Shown: piece by piece, positions 42,133 to 52,640 of the stretch
Position numbering within the stretch: the stretch's first letter is position 1
Layout: each line of letters opens with the position of its first letter
NCBI GenBank assembly: GCA_028280885.1
Contig: JANQKY010000043.1
Span: 42,865-106,864, forward strand
Reading direction: 5' to 3'
From: Tepidamorphus sp.
GTDB taxonomy: Bacteria > Pseudomonadota > Alphaproteobacteria > Rhizobiales > Tepidamorphaceae
DNA: 64,000 nt
Position numbers and translations under genes: made by a program
Notes under the pieces: generated by a model
Told to the model about the DNA's origin: nothing
Database searches by the model: none
What the model saw: only the letters and a program-made list of their open reading frames with translations

Positions 42133-43728
42133 CTACTCCGCCGCGTCGCGCTTCGGCTCCGGTTCGGTCGGGGCGGGCGGTGTCCAGCGCAGCACCGGCT
42201 GGCGGGCGGCGCGGGTCTCGTCGAGGCGGCGGCGCGGGGCGTGGAACGGCGCCTCGGCGAAGCGCCCGGTCTCGCCGCGCGAGGCTGCCATCGCCAGATC
42301 GCGCAGCGTCGCGACGAACAGATCGAGGCTTGCCTTGGATTCCGATTCCGTCGGCTCGATCAGCAGCGCGCCATGGACGACCAGCGGGAAATACATGGTC
42401 ATCGGGTGATAGCCCTCGTCGATCATCGCCTTGGCGAAGTCGAGCGTTGTGACGCCGGTGTCGTTGAGGAAGGAATCGTCGAACAGCACCTCGTGCATGC
42501 AGGGCCGCTCGCCGAAGGGCAGGCTCATCAGGTCCTGCAGGCTGGCGCGGATGTAATTGGCCGACAGCACCGCGTCCTCGGCGGCCTGGCGCATGCCGTC
42601 GGCGCCGTGGCTGAGCATCCAGGAGGCAGCCCGCACGAACATGCCCATCTGGCCGTGAAAGGCGGTCATTCGGCCAAACGGTGTCGCACCGCCCGCACTC
42701 TCGACATGCTCGACAAGCGTATGGCCGCCCTCGCCCTGAGACGTCGGCGCCACCACCCAGGGCAGCGGCGCGAACGGCATCAGCGCCTCCGACAGCACCA
42801 CCGGGCCGGCGCCGGGGCCGCCGCCGCCATGCGGGGTGGAGAAGGTCTTGTGCAGGTTGATATGCATCGCGTCGACGCCGAGATCGCCGGGCCGGACGCG
42901 GCCGAGAATGGCGTTCAGATTGGCGCCGTCGCAATAGAAGAAGGCGCCGGCATCGTGCACCGCCTCGGCGATCTCGATGATGTCGCGCTCGAACAGGCCG
43001 CAGGTGTTCGGATTGGTCAGCATGATGGCCGCGACCTGGTCCGACAGCTTTTCCTTGACCGCGGCGACATCGACGGTGCCGTCGTCGCGGGCGGCGATCG
43101 CCTCGACCTTGTAGCCGAGCAGGGCGGCCGTCGCGGGATTGGTGCCGTGGGCGGATTCGGGCACCAGCACGATCGCGCGGGCATCGCCGCGCGCCTCGAG
43201 CGCCGCCTTGATCGCCATCATGCCGCAGAGCTCGCCATGGGCGCCGGCCTTGGGCGACATGGCGATGCCGGGCATGCCGGTCAGTTCCTTCAGGCCTTCC
43301 GCAAGCAGGTCGATCAGCGCCAGCGCCCCCTGCACGGTGGAGACGGGCTGGAGCGGGTGGATATCGGCGAAACCCGGCAGCCGCGCCATCTTCTCGTTGA
43401 GGCGCGGATTATGCTTCATGGTGCAGGAGCCGAGCGGGTAGAGGCCCGCGTCGATCGCGTAGTTCTTCTGGCTCAGGCGCACGTAGTGGCGCATCGTCTC
43501 GGGCTCGCTCAGGCCGGGCAGGTCCGGATCGGCGCTGCGCTCAAGCCCGCCCAGATGCGTTTCGGTCTCGGCATCGTCGTCGAGATCGACACCGGTCACG
43601 TCGGGCCGGCCGATCTCGTAGATCAGCGGCTCCTCGATCATCAGCGCCTTGTTGCCGGTGAAGGTCGGGTGGGTCGCGTCCGCCGCCTCGCCCGGCGCGG
43701 TCGGTCGGCCCTGGGTGTTCATGCTCAT
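42133..43728 (-). CDS. gcvPB: Glycine dehydrogenase (decarboxylating) subunit 2
   Basis: A 531-residue PLP-binding half of the P protein that decarboxylates glycine and passes the aminomethyl group to lipoyl-GcvH. The PLP lysine is in [19 protein letters not shown], with [16 protein letters not shown] upstream. A ~35-residue proline/arginine-rich tail follows the conserved domain. The start overlaps the gcvPA stop by four bases, which fits a heteromeric enzyme made in equal amounts. Confidence 0.97.
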   Translation of the reverse strand: MSMNTQGRPTAPGEAADATHPTFTGNKALMIEEPLIYEIGRPDVTGVDLDDDAETETHLGGLERSADPDLPGLSEPETMRHYVRLSQKNYAIDAGLYPLGSCTMKHNPRLNEKMARLPGFADIHPLQPVSTVQGALALIDLLAEGLKELTGMPGIAMSPKAGAHGELCGMMAIKAALEARGDARAIVLVPESAHGTNPATAALLGYKVEAIAARDDGTVDVAAVKEKLSDQVAAIMLTNPNTCGLFERDIIEIAEAVHDAGAFFYCDGANLNAILGRVRPGDLGVDAMHINLHKTFSTPHGGGGPGAGPVVLSEALMPFAPLPWVVAPTSQGEGGHTLVEHVESAGGATPFGRMTAFHGQMGMFVRAASWMLSHGADGMRQAAEDAVLSANYIRASLQDLMSLPFGERPCMHEVLFDDSFLNDTGVTTLDFAKAMIDEGYHPMTMYFPLVVHGALLIEPTESESKASLDLFVATLRDLAMAASRGETGRFAEAPFHAPRRRLDETRAARQPVLRWTPPAPTEPEPKRDAAE

Positions 43729-45068
43729 GCCAGCACCTCCTGAAGCGCTGCGGCGTAGGCCGCGCGGTCGTCATCCGAATTGATCTCTGTCGCCGCGACG
43801 ACGATCAGGTCGTCGTGGCCGGCCGCTGGGAACAGCCGGCGCGCCGGGACGCCGCCGAGCACGCCCCTTTTCGCCAGCGCCTCGATCACATCGGTCGCGT
43901 TGCCGGGCACCCGGATCGTGAATTCGTTGAACCAGGCCGAATTCAAAACCGCGACACCGGGAACGGCGCCGAGCGCCTTTGCGAGCTTCACCGCGCTGGC
44001 GTGGTTGAGCCGCGCCAGCCGCTTCAGGCCCGCCGCGCCGAGCAGCGTCATGTGGATCGTAAAGGCGAGCGCGCAGAGGCCGGAATTGGTGCAGATGTTC
44101 GAGGTCGCCTTGTCGCGGCGGATATGCTGCTCGCGGGTCGACAGCGTCAGGACGAAGCCGCGCCTGCCCTCGGCATCGACCGTCTCGCCGGCAAGCCGGC
44201 CGGGCATCTGGCGGACGAATTTCTTGCGCGTCGCGAACAGGCCGACATAGGGACCGCCGAAAGTGAGCCCGTTGCCGATCGACTGGCCCTCGCCGACGAC
44301 GATATCAGCCCCCATCGCGCCGGGCGCTTCGACGAGGCCGAGCGACACGGCCTCGGTGACGACGGCGATCAGCAGCGCGCCATGGGCATGCGCCTTCTCG
44401 GCGATCGGCCTGAGATCGACCAGATGGCCGAAGACGTCCGGCGTCTGGACGACGACGCAGGAGGTCTCGTCGTCGATGCGGGCGAGCACGTCGTCCTCGC
44501 CGACCGGCACCGGCGGCAGCGCGTCGACCGCGTGGCCGGCCATCTGGGCGGTGGTCTCGACTACCGCGGTGTAATGCGGATGCAGGTTGCCGGCAAGCAC
44601 CGCCTTGTCGCGGCGGGTCAGGCGATGGGCCATCAGCACGGCCTCCGCCGTCCCGGTCGAGCCGTCATACATCGAGGCGTTGGCGACCTCCATGCCGGTC
44701 AGTTCGGCAACCTGGGTCTGGAATTCGAACAACACCTGCAGCGTGCCCTGGCTCACCTCGGGCTGATAAGGGGTATAGGAGGTCAGGAATTCCGAGCGCT
44801 GGATCAGGTGATCGACGGTCGAGGGCACATGGTGGCGATAGGCGCCGGCGCCGACGAAGAACGGGGTGGCGCCAGCGGCGGCGTTCTTCGCGGCAAGCGC
44901 GCCAAGCTGGCGTTCGACCGCCATTTCGCTCTTGCCGAGCGGAAGATCGACGAGGCCGTCGCGCCGGGCGGCTTCCGGCACGTCGGCGAACAGGTCGTCG
45001 ATCCCGGCGACGCCGATCCTGGCGAGCATTTCCACCCGGTCCGCGTCGCTCAGCGGCAGATAGCGCAT
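43725..45068 (-). CDS. gcvPA: Glycine dehydrogenase (decarboxylating) subunit 1
   Basis: A 447-residue N-terminal half of a split P protein. It begins [15 protein letters not shown], shows [19 protein letters not shown] and [20 protein letters not shown], then [19 protein letters not shown]. It pairs with GcvPB. Many Rhizobiales carry a single long GcvP instead, so the split form is informative about lineage. A 24-bp gap separates its start from the OsmC gene. Confidence 0.97.
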   Translation of the reverse strand: MRYLPLSDADRVEMLARIGVAGIDDLFADVPEAARRDGLVDLPLGKSEMAVERQLGALAAKNAAAGATPFFVGAGAYRHHVPSTVDHLIQRSEFLTSYTPYQPEVSQGTLQVLFEFQTQVAELTGMEVANASMYDGSTGTAEAVLMAHRLTRRDKAVLAGNLHPHYTAVVETTAQMAGHAVDALPPVPVGEDDVLARIDDETSCVVVQTPDVFGHLVDLRPIAEKAHAHGALLIAVVTEAVSLGLVEAPGAMGADIVVGEGQSIGNGLTFGGPYVGLFATRKKFVRQMPGRLAGETVDAEGRRGFVLTLSTREQHIRRDKATSNICTNSGLCALAFTIHMTLLGAAGLKRLARLNHASAVKLAKALGAVPGVAVLNSAWFNEFTIRVPGNATDVIEALAKRGVLGGVPARRLFPAAGHDDLIVVAATEINSDDDRAAYAAALQEVLA

Positions 45069-45092
45069 GGGTCTTTCCTTCTTGGTTTCGAA

Positions 45093-45560
45093 CTAACTGG
45101 TAATCACGGGCTCGCAGACGATCTCGGTCTTCACCGAGTTGGCGATGAAGCAGAGGTGATGGGCCTCGTCGTGCAGCGCCATCAGGGCAGCCCCGTCCGG
45201 CGCCGTGCCGGCGGCGAAGGTGGCCTTCGGCCGCAGCACCACGCGGTCGACCCACCAGCGCCGGTGTTCGAGCCGCGCCATGGTGCCCTCGGCGGCGTCC
45301 TCATAGGTCTCCACGACATGGCCGGCGCGCTGGGCGAGATCGAGGAACCACAGCATGTGACAGGACGACAGCGAGGCGACGAAGGCCTCCTCGGGATCGA
45401 TCGCGTCCTCCTTCGACAGCGGCAGGCGGACGACGCTCGGCGAGGCCGATCCCGGCACCGTCAGACCGTCGAAGCGCCATTCATGGCCACGGCTATAGGT
45501 GCCGGCGGCGAAATCGCCGTCGCAGGTCCAGGCGATCGTCGCCTTGTAGAGATGCGCCAC
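45093..45560 (-). CDS. OsmC-family peroxidase-like protein inside the gcv operon
   Basis: A 155-residue OsmC/Ohr-fold protein. The family signature is DPEEAFVASLSSCHMLWFL, giving the first redox cysteine, and the second Cys is in HHLCFIANSVKTEI. OsmC proteins reduce organic hydroperoxides through the two cysteines. It lies between gcvH and gcvPA on the same strand with gaps of 41 and 24 bp, so it should be made together with the glycine cleavage enzymes. Confidence 0.92.
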   Translation of the reverse strand: MAHLYKATIAWTCDGDFAAGTYSRGHEWRFDGLTVPGSASPSVVRLPLSKEDAIDPEEAFVASLSSCHMLWFLDLAQRAGHVVETYEDAAEGTMARLEHRRWWVDRVVLRPKATFAAGTAPDGAALMALHDEAHHLCFIANSVKTEIVCEPVITS

Positions 45561-45601
45561 TGTGAGGCTCCCCGTCGTGCTCCGCGTCGCCGAATGCCGC
45601 C

Positions 45602-45973
45602 CTATTGCGCCTCGACGAAGGCCTTGTAGGCGTCGGCGTCCATCAGCCCGCCGAGTTCGGAGGTGTCGGTCAGCCGCAGCTTCATGAACCAGCCGTCGGC
45701 CTCCGCCGATTCGTTGACCTTGGCCGGCGCGTCCGCGAGCCCCTCGTTGACCTCGACGATCTCTCCGGAAACCGGCGCGTAGACCTCGCTTGCCGCCTTG
45801 ACGGATTCAACGACGCCGGCCTCGTCGCCCTTGGCCACCGTCTTGCCGACCTCGGGCACCTCGACATAGACCACGTCGCCGAGCTGTTCCTGGGCGTAGT
45901 CGGTGATGCCGACCGTGCCGACATCGCCCTCGACCCGCACCCATTCATGATCTTCGGTGAAATAGACGCTCAT
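45602..45973 (-). CDS. gcvH: Glycine cleavage system H protein
   Basis: A 123-residue lipoyl carrier. The lipoylated Lys is in [19 protein letters not shown] (the conserved ESVKA), preceded by [18 protein letters not shown]. It shuttles the aminomethyl arm between GcvPA/PB, GcvT and lipoamide dehydrogenase. It follows gcvT by 52 bp. Confidence 0.98.
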   Translation of the reverse strand: MSVYFTEDHEWVRVEGDVGTVGITDYAQEQLGDVVYVEVPEVGKTVAKGDEAGVVESVKAASEVYAPVSGEIVEVNEGLADAPAKVNESAEADGWFMKLRLTDTSELGGLMDADAYKAFVEAQ

Positions 45974-46025
45974 TGCTTGGTTCCCCTGCTCTCTGGCTGT
46001 TTTTCAACCGGCTGAAACAATCCCA

Positions 46026-47162
46026 TCATCGCTTGTAGCGCTGCGTCACGAAGGGCAGCCTGGCCACACGGGCCGGCTGCGCCTTGCCGCGCACCATCAG
46101 GTCGAGCGGCGTGCCCTCGGCCGCCTTGTCGATTTCGACATAGCCCATGGCGACCGGCCCGCCGACGGTCGGGCCGAAGCCGCCGCTGGTGATGGTGCCG
46201 ACCGCGACACCATCCGAAACGATCTCGGTGCCCTCGCGGGCCGGCGCGCGACCGTCGGGGCGGATGCCGACGCGACGACGCGACGGGCCACCAGCGAGTT
46301 CGCTGCGGACGCGATCGAAGCCGGGAAAGCCGCCCTCGGTGCGCCGGCGCTTACCGATCGACCAGGTCAGCGCCGCCTCGACCGGCGAGGTCGTCTCGTC
46401 GATATCGTGGCCGTAGAGGCAGAGCCCGGCCTCGAGCCTGAGCGAATCGCGGGCACCGAGCCCGACCGGCGCGACCTCGTCGGCGCCGGCGAGCCTGTCC
46501 CACAGCGCGACGGCCTCGTCCGCGGCGACGGAAATCTCGAAACCGTCCTCGCCGGTATAGCCGGAGCGGGAGATGTGGATGGCGATGTCGTCGAAGCGGC
46601 TCTCGGTCGCCGTCATGAAGGACAGCGCGGCCGCATCCGGGCAATGCCTGGCCATCACCGCCTCCGCGGCCGGTCCCTGCAAGGCGATTAGCGCGCGGTC
46701 CTCGATCGGCTCAAGCGTCACGGCCGCGGGCAGCCGGTCGCGCATGTGAGCGTAGTCGACATCCTTGCGCGAGGCGTTGACGACCAGATAGAGCCGCCCG
46801 TCGCTTGCCGTGCGGGTCACCATCAGGTCGTCGATGATGCCGCCGTCGTCGGTCAGGAACTGGGTGTAGCGGATCGCGCCGGGCTTCAGCGCGGCGATTT
46901 CGCCCGGCACCAGCGTTTCCAGCGCGGCGGCCACGCTCGCGTGATCCGTCCCGGTGAGCCAGGCCTGGCCCATATGGGAGACGTCGAACAGGCCGGCCTT
47001 CTGCCGCGTCCAGGTGTGTTCGGCGATGATGCCGTCCGCGTACTGGACGGGCATGTCGTAGCCGGCGAACGGCACCATCCTCGCGCCGAGTGCGACATGG
47101 CGCTCATAAAGCGGGGTCCGCAAGATGGGCTGGTCTGATTGGCTTTCGCTCTGGTCGTTCAT
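46026..47162 (-). CDS. gcvT: Aminomethyltransferase (glycine cleavage T protein)
   Basis: A 378-residue folate-dependent enzyme that releases ammonia and makes methylene-tetrahydrofolate. It has VPFAGYDMPVQYADGI, FDVSHMGQAWLTG with the conserved Asp, SRSGYTGEDGFEI and LGARDSLRLEAGLCLYGHDI. The first ~10 residues are unconserved. It is the first gene behind the glycine riboswitch, with AGGA nine bases before the ATG. Confidence 0.98.
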   Translation of the reverse strand: MNDQSESQSDQPILRTPLYERHVALGARMVPFAGYDMPVQYADGIIAEHTWTRQKAGLFDVSHMGQAWLTGTDHASVAAALETLVPGEIAALKPGAIRYTQFLTDDGGIIDDLMVTRTASDGRLYLVVNASRKDVDYAHMRDRLPAAVTLEPIEDRALIALQGPAAEAVMARHCPDAAALSFMTATESRFDDIAIHISRSGYTGEDGFEISVAADEAVALWDRLAGADEVAPVGLGARDSLRLEAGLCLYGHDIDETTSPVEAALTWSIGKRRRTEGGFPGFDRVRSELAGGPSRRRVGIRPDGRAPAREGTEIVSDGVAVGTITSGGFGPTVGGPVAMGYVEIDKAAEGTPLDLMVRGKAQPARVARLPFVTQRYKR

Positions 47163-47210
47163 ATCCGGTCCTGCGCACGACGTGAAAAGGCCCTTGATCG
47201 GGTCCTCTCG

Positions 47211-47428
47211 CGCCCCCTCTGTCGCAAGACCTGAGAGATTTCACCGCCCGTCCCGCCAGACTGCCCGGCCGGGACGTTAAACGGCTTACCCCCTTCGGTG
47301 AGCCCCCGGGCGTTTGCGCCCGACGACTGCTTTCCAGAGTTTCATCCTCCTGCGGTCCCTTGTGCCTGAGAGTTTCCGGGGCCGGTTGCTCCTTCGGCGC
47401 CAGCACCTGATGCTGGTCTCTCCCGCAG
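47211..47428 (-). promoter_or_regulatory. Tandem glycine riboswitch upstream of gcvT
   Basis: Read on the minus strand, the first aptamer runs from gcgggagagacc (47426-47415) through gccgaaggagcaa and ggaaactctcaggcac to about 47350. The second runs through ctcaccgaaggggg, gtaagcc and gaaatctctcaggtc to gacagagggggcg near 47211. Both carry the glycine-aptamer landmarks GGAGAGA/CTCTGGA, CCGAAGG and CTCTCAGG. The two aptamers bind glycine and control gcv expression; the platform in the last ~45 nt before gcvT has a weak hairpin followed by TTTT. Confidence 0.95.
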
Positions 47429-47450
47429 GGTTCGACGAATGTGGGTAGGG

Positions 47451-47478
47451 ATCATAGGGAGGCGGCCGGGGCTGTCAA
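47451..47478 (-). promoter_or_regulatory. Sigma-70-type promoter of the gcv operon
   Basis: On the minus strand TTGACA (47478-47473), 16 bases, TATGAT (47456-47451). Transcription would start ~15-20 nt before the first glycine aptamer. Confidence 0.75.
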
Positions 47479-47520
47479 GGCGGGACGGCCGGAGACGCTT
47501 TTCGCTGGCTTGCGGGACGG

Positions 47521-47841
47521 TATCGCTTTGACCGGCATCGAGCCGGTCAAGGCGATTTTCCTGCGCTCGACTTGGGTCTCGCGCGTTCGGCACTCGAAAT
47601 GCTTCGCATTTCGTCCACTTCGTGGACCGTACCTCACCCCCTCACCCTGGGCCCTCTCCCGCGAGGGGAGAGGGAACGATAGCTGCAGGACATGAGGGAA
47701 ATCTGGTCTGCCGTGCTGTTTGCAAGGCGTTGGAGCCAAGCGGCGCGGCGGTGGCACTCCCTCTCCCCTCGCGGGAGAGGGCTGGGGTGAGGGGGCGCCG
47801 CCCTTGAGGGCGGCTTCGAGAGCGCCGGAGGCGATCTCGAA
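47521..47841. repeat. Composite structured repeat, copy 1 (~320 bp)
   Basis: It starts with the hairpin atcgctttgaccggc...gccggtcaaggcgat, then cgaaatgcttcgcatttcg, then 'cctcacccc...ccctctcccgcgagggg', a variable centre, 'ccctctcccctcgcgggaga', and ends with the ttcgaga...tctcgaa stem. The same order recurs at 53473-53790. It occupies the gap between the gcv promoter and the end of the lipoprotein gene; no gene is supported in it. Confidence 0.92.
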
Positions 47842-47877
47842 CCTCCGGCCCCTCCAAAACCTCAAGCCCCCGTCTAT

Positions 47878-48510
47878 CTACCGCCCGCCCTGCTCGTCGA
47901 AGCCGACATAGATGACGTAGTCGTTGATATGCGCGCCCTCGGGGAGCTCGTAATAGAGCTCCTCCTCGACATGGACGAACTGGGCGACGTTCTCGCCGGG
48001 GATCATCGCGACGTCGATCTCGTAGAGCTGGCTCCACACCGCCTCGCCGCCGGAGCGGACGAAGGCGGCGCGCATCGGCAGGCGAACCGTGGTCGCGCCA
48101 GCCCATTTCGGCCCCGTAATGACCTTGCCGGCGGCCCCGAAGCTGATGTTGAGGGCGGTGTCGCTCAACACCTCGCATTCGCGTGCCACCTTCTGGATAC
48201 CGCCCTGATAGATCACGGCGGCGGGATCGCCATCCAGGCCGCGTTCGTAGGAGCGGAAGGTCTCCGTGCCCTCGCGGATGACAACCGGCGGGCAGCGACC
48301 CGGCGCCTCCGGCGGAGGGGCGTTCGGGTCGACCTGCAACTCATCGGGCTCCTCGCTCGGCCCCGCCAGCATGCGGAACACGCCGATCGTCGAATCGCTG
48401 GCATCGCGACCAGCCTGCGTATCGCAGCCGGCAACGAGGCCGGCCAGACCGAGAACCAAGACAATCCTGGCCAGCGAGACCTGGCCGAAATCCGGGCGGG
48501 ACAACCGCAT
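47878..48510 (-). CDS. Conserved lipoprotein of unknown function
   Basis: A 210-residue protein with a lipobox, LVLGLAGLVAGC (Cys ~29), so it should be lipid-anchored. A short proline-rich linker (VDPNAPPPEAPG) is followed by a ~130-residue beta-rich domain with two further cysteines (GRCPPVVI, ARECEVLSD). I do not recognise the domain. It is oriented towards the composite repeat; its upstream region is shared with divergent ispH. Confidence 0.8.
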   Translation of the reverse strand: MRLSRPDFGQVSLARIVLVLGLAGLVAGCDTQAGRDASDSTIGVFRMLAGPSEEPDELQVDPNAPPPEAPGRCPPVVIREGTETFRSYERGLDGDPAAVIYQGGIQKVARECEVLSDTALNISFGAAGKVITGPKWAGATTVRLPMRAAFVRSGGEAVWSQLYEIDVAMIPGENVAQFVHVEEELYYELPEGAHINDYVIYVGFDEQGGR

Positions 48511-48755
48511 ACGCCTGCAATCCTTCGTTCATGCCCCTGAAAACGCCGCCGCCGCCCTGCCGCGCCCGCCGCCTGCCGGCGGAGGGGTGGGCGGACCGCA
48601 GCGCGCCCTTATATCAGGGGTGGAGGCAAAATCCCAAGGCCCTCTCGCACCCGTCCACCGGCGCTGCTTGACAGGGTCTGCGCCGGACCGGATAAGGCCA
48701 GAGGAAACCGGCCGATGCCGTTGCCTCCCAAGTGCGTCGCCGGAACGGGACGGGT

Positions 48756-49778
48756 ATGAACGCGAAAGCAAAGCCGCCGCTCAAGATCCTGCTCTGCTCG
48801 CCGCGCGGCTTCTGCGCCGGCGTCGACCGGGCGATCCAGATCGTCGAACTGGCGCTGGAACGGTTCGGCGCGCCAGTCTATGTGCGCCACGAGATCGTCC
48901 ACAACCGCTATGTCGTCGACAGCCTGAAGGCGAAGGGCGCCGTCTTCGTCGACGAGTTGGACGAAATTCCCGACACCGATGCCCCCGTGGTGTTTTCCGC
49001 CCATGGCGTCGCCAAGTCGGTGCCGGAGGCGGCCGCTAAGCGCAACCTGTTCCAGATCGACGCGACCTGCCCGCTGGTCACCAAGGTCCATCGCGAGGCG
49101 CAGATCCATCACCGCAAGGGCCGCGAGATCCTGCTGATCGGCCATGCCGGCCACCCGGAGGTGATCGGCACGATGGGGCAACTGCCGGACGGGGCGGTAA
49201 CCCTGATCGAGACGGTCGAGGACGCGCAGCGGCTTGACCCGGCCCGGCCCGAGGCGCTCGCCTACGTTACCCAGACGACGCTGTCGGTCGACGATACCGC
49301 TGCGATCGTCGCTGAATTGCAGCGCCGGTTCCCCGACATCACCGGCCCGCACAAGGAAGACATCTGCTACGCCACCACCAACCGGCAGGAGGCGGTGAAG
49401 GTCGTCGCGCCGCGCGCTGATGCGACGCTGGTCGTCGGCGCACCGAACAGCTCGAACTCGATGCGACTGGTGGAAGTGGCACTGCGCGCCGGCTGCGCGC
49501 GCGCGGCCCTGGTGCAGCGGGCCAGCGATATCGACTGGTCGGTCCACGGGGATATCGAAACGCTGGCGATCACGGCGGGCGCCTCGGCGCCGGAGGTGCT
49601 GGTCGAGGAGATCATCGGCGCCTTCGCCGAGCGCTATGCGATCGATGTGGAGACCGTGTCGACGGCCGAGGAGACGATCGCCTTCAACCTTCCCAAGGCG
49701 TTGAGAGAAGACCGGGCTCAAGACCGAGGCCCGGACAGAGCCGGGACTCGTCCCGCACGCGCCCCGGCGGCGGAATAA
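48756..49778 (+). CDS. ispH: 4-hydroxy-3-methylbut-2-enyl diphosphate reductase
   Basis: A 340-residue last enzyme of the MEP pathway, making IPP and DMAPP. The three cluster cysteines are in [28 protein letters not shown] and [12 protein letters not shown]. The His residues for substrate binding ([18 protein letters not shown]) and ENSNS-like [11 protein letters not shown] are present. The last ~25 residues are a charged tail. It starts the ispH-thrB-rnhA unit. Confidence 0.98.
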   Translation: MNAKAKPPLKILLCSPRGFCAGVDRAIQIVELALERFGAPVYVRHEIVHNRYVVDSLKAKGAVFVDELDEIPDTDAPVVFSAHGVAKSVPEAAAKRNLFQIDATCPLVTKVHREAQIHHRKGREILLIGHAGHPEVIGTMGQLPDGAVTLIETVEDAQRLDPARPEALAYVTQTTLSVDDTAAIVAELQRRFPDITGPHKEDICYATTNRQEAVKVVAPRADATLVVGAPNSSNSMRLVEVALRAGCARAALVQRASDIDWSVHGDIETLAITAGASAPEVLVEEIIGAFAERYAIDVETVSTAEETIAFNLPKALREDRAQDRGPDRAGTRPARAPAAE

Positions 49779-49800
49779 GCGTTTGGCGGAATAAGGTTTC

Positions 49801-50763
49801 ATGGCCGTCTACACGGAAGTCCCCGACGAGGACCTGAAGGCGTTCCTCGCAGGCTATGACGCCGGCACGCTCCTGTCCTTCAAGGGGATCGCCGAGGGCG
49901 TCGAGAACACCAACTACATCGTCCATACCGATCGCGGCTCCTATATCCTGACGCTTTACGAGAAGCGCGTCGATCCGGGCGACCTGCCGTTCTTCCTCGA
50001 CCTGATGGCGCATCTGTCGGCCAAGGGCATGACCTGTCCGGTGCCACTCAGGGATCGCGACGGGCATGCGCTCGGCATGCTGTGCGAGCGGCCGGCGGCG
50101 CTGATCAGCTTTCTTGAGGGCGTCTGGGTCCGCAAGCCGAACGTCGAGCATTGCCGGGCGCTCGGCGACACGATGGCGGCGATGCACAAGGCGGCGCTGG
50201 ATTTTTCCGGCACCCGGCGCAATGCGTTGTCGGTCGGCGACTGGCGGCCGATCTTCGCAAGTGTCGCCGACCGGGCCGATACGCTGCAGGCAGGCCTTGC
50301 AGACGAGATGGAGCGCGAGCTCACCTATCTGGAGGCGAACTGGCCGCAGGACCTGCCGGCCGGCATCATCCATGCCGACCTGTTTCCCGACAACGTGTTC
50401 TTCATCAACAGCCGGCTGTCGGGCCTGATCGACTTCTATTTCGCCTGCCGCGACGCGCTCGCCTATGACGTCGCCGTCTGCCTGAACGCCTGGTGCTTCG
50501 AGCCCGACCTGTCGTTCAACGTCACCAAGGCGCGCGCCCTGTTGACCGCCTATGCCGGGCGGCGGGCGCTCTCGCAGGCCGAATACGACGCCCTGCCGCT
50601 GCTTGCCCGCGGCGCGGCGATGCGCTTCTTCGTCACCCGCCTCTATGACTGGCTCAACCACCCGCCCGGCGCCTTCGTCAGGCCAAAGGACCCGCTCGAA
50701 TATGCAAAGCGCATCCGCTTCCACCGCTCCGTTACCAACACGCGCGAATACGGGCTCGACTGA
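49801..50763 (+). CDS. thrB: Homoserine kinase (APH-fold type)
   Basis: A 320-residue protein-kinase-like homoserine kinase, the alphaproteobacterial form rather than the GHMP type. It begins [19 protein letters not shown]. The catalytic loop is [14 protein letters not shown] and the metal loop [18 protein letters not shown]. It makes phosphohomoserine, the substrate of ThrC encoded at 58691-60106. It overlaps rnhA by one base. Confidence 0.96.
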   Translation: MAVYTEVPDEDLKAFLAGYDAGTLLSFKGIAEGVENTNYIVHTDRGSYILTLYEKRVDPGDLPFFLDLMAHLSAKGMTCPVPLRDRDGHALGMLCERPAALISFLEGVWVRKPNVEHCRALGDTMAAMHKAALDFSGTRRNALSVGDWRPIFASVADRADTLQAGLADEMERELTYLEANWPQDLPAGIIHADLFPDNVFFINSRLSGLIDFYFACRDALAYDVAVCLNAWCFEPDLSFNVTKARALLTAYAGRRALSQAEYDALPLLARGAAMRFFVTRLYDWLNHPPGAFVRPKDPLEYAKRIRFHRSVTNTREYGLD

Positions 50764-51227
50764 TGGCCGGTAAGGCGCCGATTCAAATCTGGACCGACGG
50801 AGCCTGTTCCGGCAATCCGGGACCGGGCGGCTGGGGCGCCCTGCTGGTGTCGGGCGCCCATGAAAAGGAACTGTGCGGCGGCGAGCCCGACACGACCAAC
50901 AACCGCATGGAGATGATCGCCGCGATCCGGGCGCTGGAAGCACTGAAACGGCCCTCGCGGGTCGATCTGCACACCGACTCGGCCTATCTGCGCAACGGCA
51001 TCACGACCTGGCTGAAGAACTGGAAGGCGCGCGGCTGGAAGACGGCCGACAAGAAGCCGGTCAAGAACGTCGAACTCTGGCAGGCGCTGGAGACCGCGCT
51101 TGAGCGCCACGACGTGACCTGGCACTGGGTCAAGGGGCATGCCGGCGATCCCGGCAACGAGCGCGCCGACGCGCTGGCGCGCGCCGGCATGGCCCCGTAT
51201 AAGCCGAAGCGGAAACTGGCTGGTTAG
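50763..51227 (+). CDS. rnhA: Ribonuclease HI
   Basis: A 154-residue enzyme that cleaves RNA in RNA-DNA hybrids. The four carboxylates are visible: [39 protein letters not shown] and NERADALAR (DEDD set). Its ATG uses the A of the thrB stop (TGATG). The window therefore encodes both RNase H types, with rnhB at 29536. Confidence 0.98.
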   Translation: MAGKAPIQIWTDGACSGNPGPGGWGALLVSGAHEKELCGGEPDTTNNRMEMIAAIRALEALKRPSRVDLHTDSAYLRNGITTWLKNWKARGWKTADKKPVKNVELWQALETALERHDVTWHWVKGHAGDPGNERADALARAGMAPYKPKRKLAG

Positions 51228-51242
51228 AGCCCCCGGCCGGCT

Positions 51243-51734
51243 TTACAGCGCGGCGAGCATGGCCTCGGCGCCGGAATCCTTGGCCGCCGACGGCACTTCC
51301 TCGACATTCAGGACCTTGACGACGCCGTCGTCGACCATCATCGCGTAGCGATTGGAGCGCAGGCCCATGCCGAAGGACGAGGCATCGATATCGAGGCCGA
51401 TCGCCTTGGCGAATTCGCCATTGCCGTCGGCGAGCATCTCCAGCTTGCCGGCCGCGCCCGTCGACTTCGCCCAGGCGTCGAGCACGAACACGTCGTTCAC
51501 CGAGACGCAGGCAATCGCATCGACGCCCTTGGCCTTGAATTCATCGAAATGGGTGACGAAACCCGGCAGGTGATTGTTGTTGCAGGTCGGCGTGAAGGCG
51601 CCGGGCACCGCGAACATCACCACCTTGCGGCCGGAAAACACATCGCTCGTCGATTTCTCGGCCGGACCGCCCTCGCCCATCACCACGAATTTCGCGTCCG
51701 GAAGCTTTTCGCCGACTTCAATCATCCCCGTCAC
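51243..51734 (-). CDS. Peroxiredoxin (Prx5-like)
   Basis: A 163-residue thiol peroxidase. The peroxidatic Cys is in VPGAFTPTCNNNHLPGF, the exact Prx5 pattern, and the C-terminal half (CVSVNDVFVLDAWAKS, GMGLRSNRYAMMVDDG) matches. There is no fused glutaredoxin domain. It is transcribed convergently to rnhA, 16 bp away. Confidence 0.96.
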   Translation of the reverse strand: MTGMIEVGEKLPDAKFVVMGEGGPAEKSTSDVFSGRKVVMFAVPGAFTPTCNNNHLPGFVTHFDEFKAKGVDAIACVSVNDVFVLDAWAKSTGAAGKLEMLADGNGEFAKAIGLDIDASSFGMGLRSNRYAMMVDDGVVKVLNVEEVPSAAKDSGAEAMLAAL

Positions 51735-51800
51735 TCTCCGTTCATTATGCCCGTTCAGGGCAAGGCAGGTTGAGGCCGGGAGTATAGGGCCGAAAACCGG

Positions 51801-52640
51801 CTAGTCGAGGGTGATCGACTGCTCGAAGGCATAGGCGGGCGAAACGCCGGTGATCCGCAGTTCGGCGCCGCTCAGGACCGCCCCCTCCGGCGCGCCGTCG
51901 AGTGGCATGCGATAGATCTTCGCGCCCTCGGCAGACTGGCCGGCGCGGTCGGGTACCGGCAGATACCAGCCCTCCGGGCCCTCGACCACGGCGAAGGCAT
52001 CCTGTTCGGCGCCGGGCAGGCTCAGGTGGATCTCCAGGACCGGCACGTCGCCGGCGTGGTCGACGGCTGCGTGCCGGACGCCGGTCCCTTCGGCAACGCT
52101 TTCCGGCACCCGGGCGCGATAGAAATCGATGCCGGAGCGGCGCGCCTTGGCGCCATCCAGCATCAGGCCGGCGCTCGCCTCGGCCGGGATGCAGACATCC
52201 TTGCAGACGCCGTATTGCATGGCGATCTTCAGATCGACCGGCTTGGCCGGGTCCTTCGCGCTGACGATGAGCGGAAAGACGACCGCGTCGGCATAGCCCA
52301 GCGACCAGGCATAGCCGTCCCAGAAAAGCTCCGGCGCCGGATACTCGATCGCGACGGCGGCGAGATTGTCCGAACCGGTGAAGTCGAGGGTCGGCGGAAT
52401 GCCGGAATCGCCTGGATGGCGCCAATAGGTCTTCCAGCCGGGGTCGAGCAGGATTTCCAGCCCGCCCAGACGGGTTTCGCCGTCTTCCATGAGCCCGCCG
52501 TCGAGAATGCGGACCTCGGCGGGATCCTCCCAGGCGCTTCCGCTCGCAAGGGCACCGGTGGCAACGGCGAGGCCGACCGTAAACAGGATCGCCGCGGCAC
52601 CGAGCATACCGGTCCGCTGCGTCACAGCCCTACGCGTCAT
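51801..52640 (-). CDS. Periplasmic DsbD N-terminal-domain-like protein
   Basis: A 279-residue exported protein with a signal segment (GMLGAAAILFTVGLAVATGALA) and one DsbD-N/DsbC-like domain (LEILLDPGWKTYWRHPGDSG, ELFWDGYAWSLGYADAVVFP). A CxxxC pair (YGVCKDVCIPAEA) is present where DsbD-N carries its redox cysteines. It probably accepts or passes thiol electrons; no membrane DsbD half is fused or adjacent. The start at 52640 has GGGAGAG before it; a longer frame is unlikely. Confidence 0.85.
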   Translation of the reverse strand: MTRRAVTQRTGMLGAAAILFTVGLAVATGALASGSAWEDPAEVRILDGGLMEDGETRLGGLEILLDPGWKTYWRHPGDSGIPPTLDFTGSDNLAAVAIEYPAPELFWDGYAWSLGYADAVVFPLIVSAKDPAKPVDLKIAMQYGVCKDVCIPAEASAGLMLDGAKARRSGIDFYRARVPESVAEGTGVRHAAVDHAGDVPVLEIHLSLPGAEQDAFAVVEGPEGWYLPVPDRAGQSAEGAKIYRMPLDGAPEGAVLSGAELRITGVSPAYAFEQSITLD

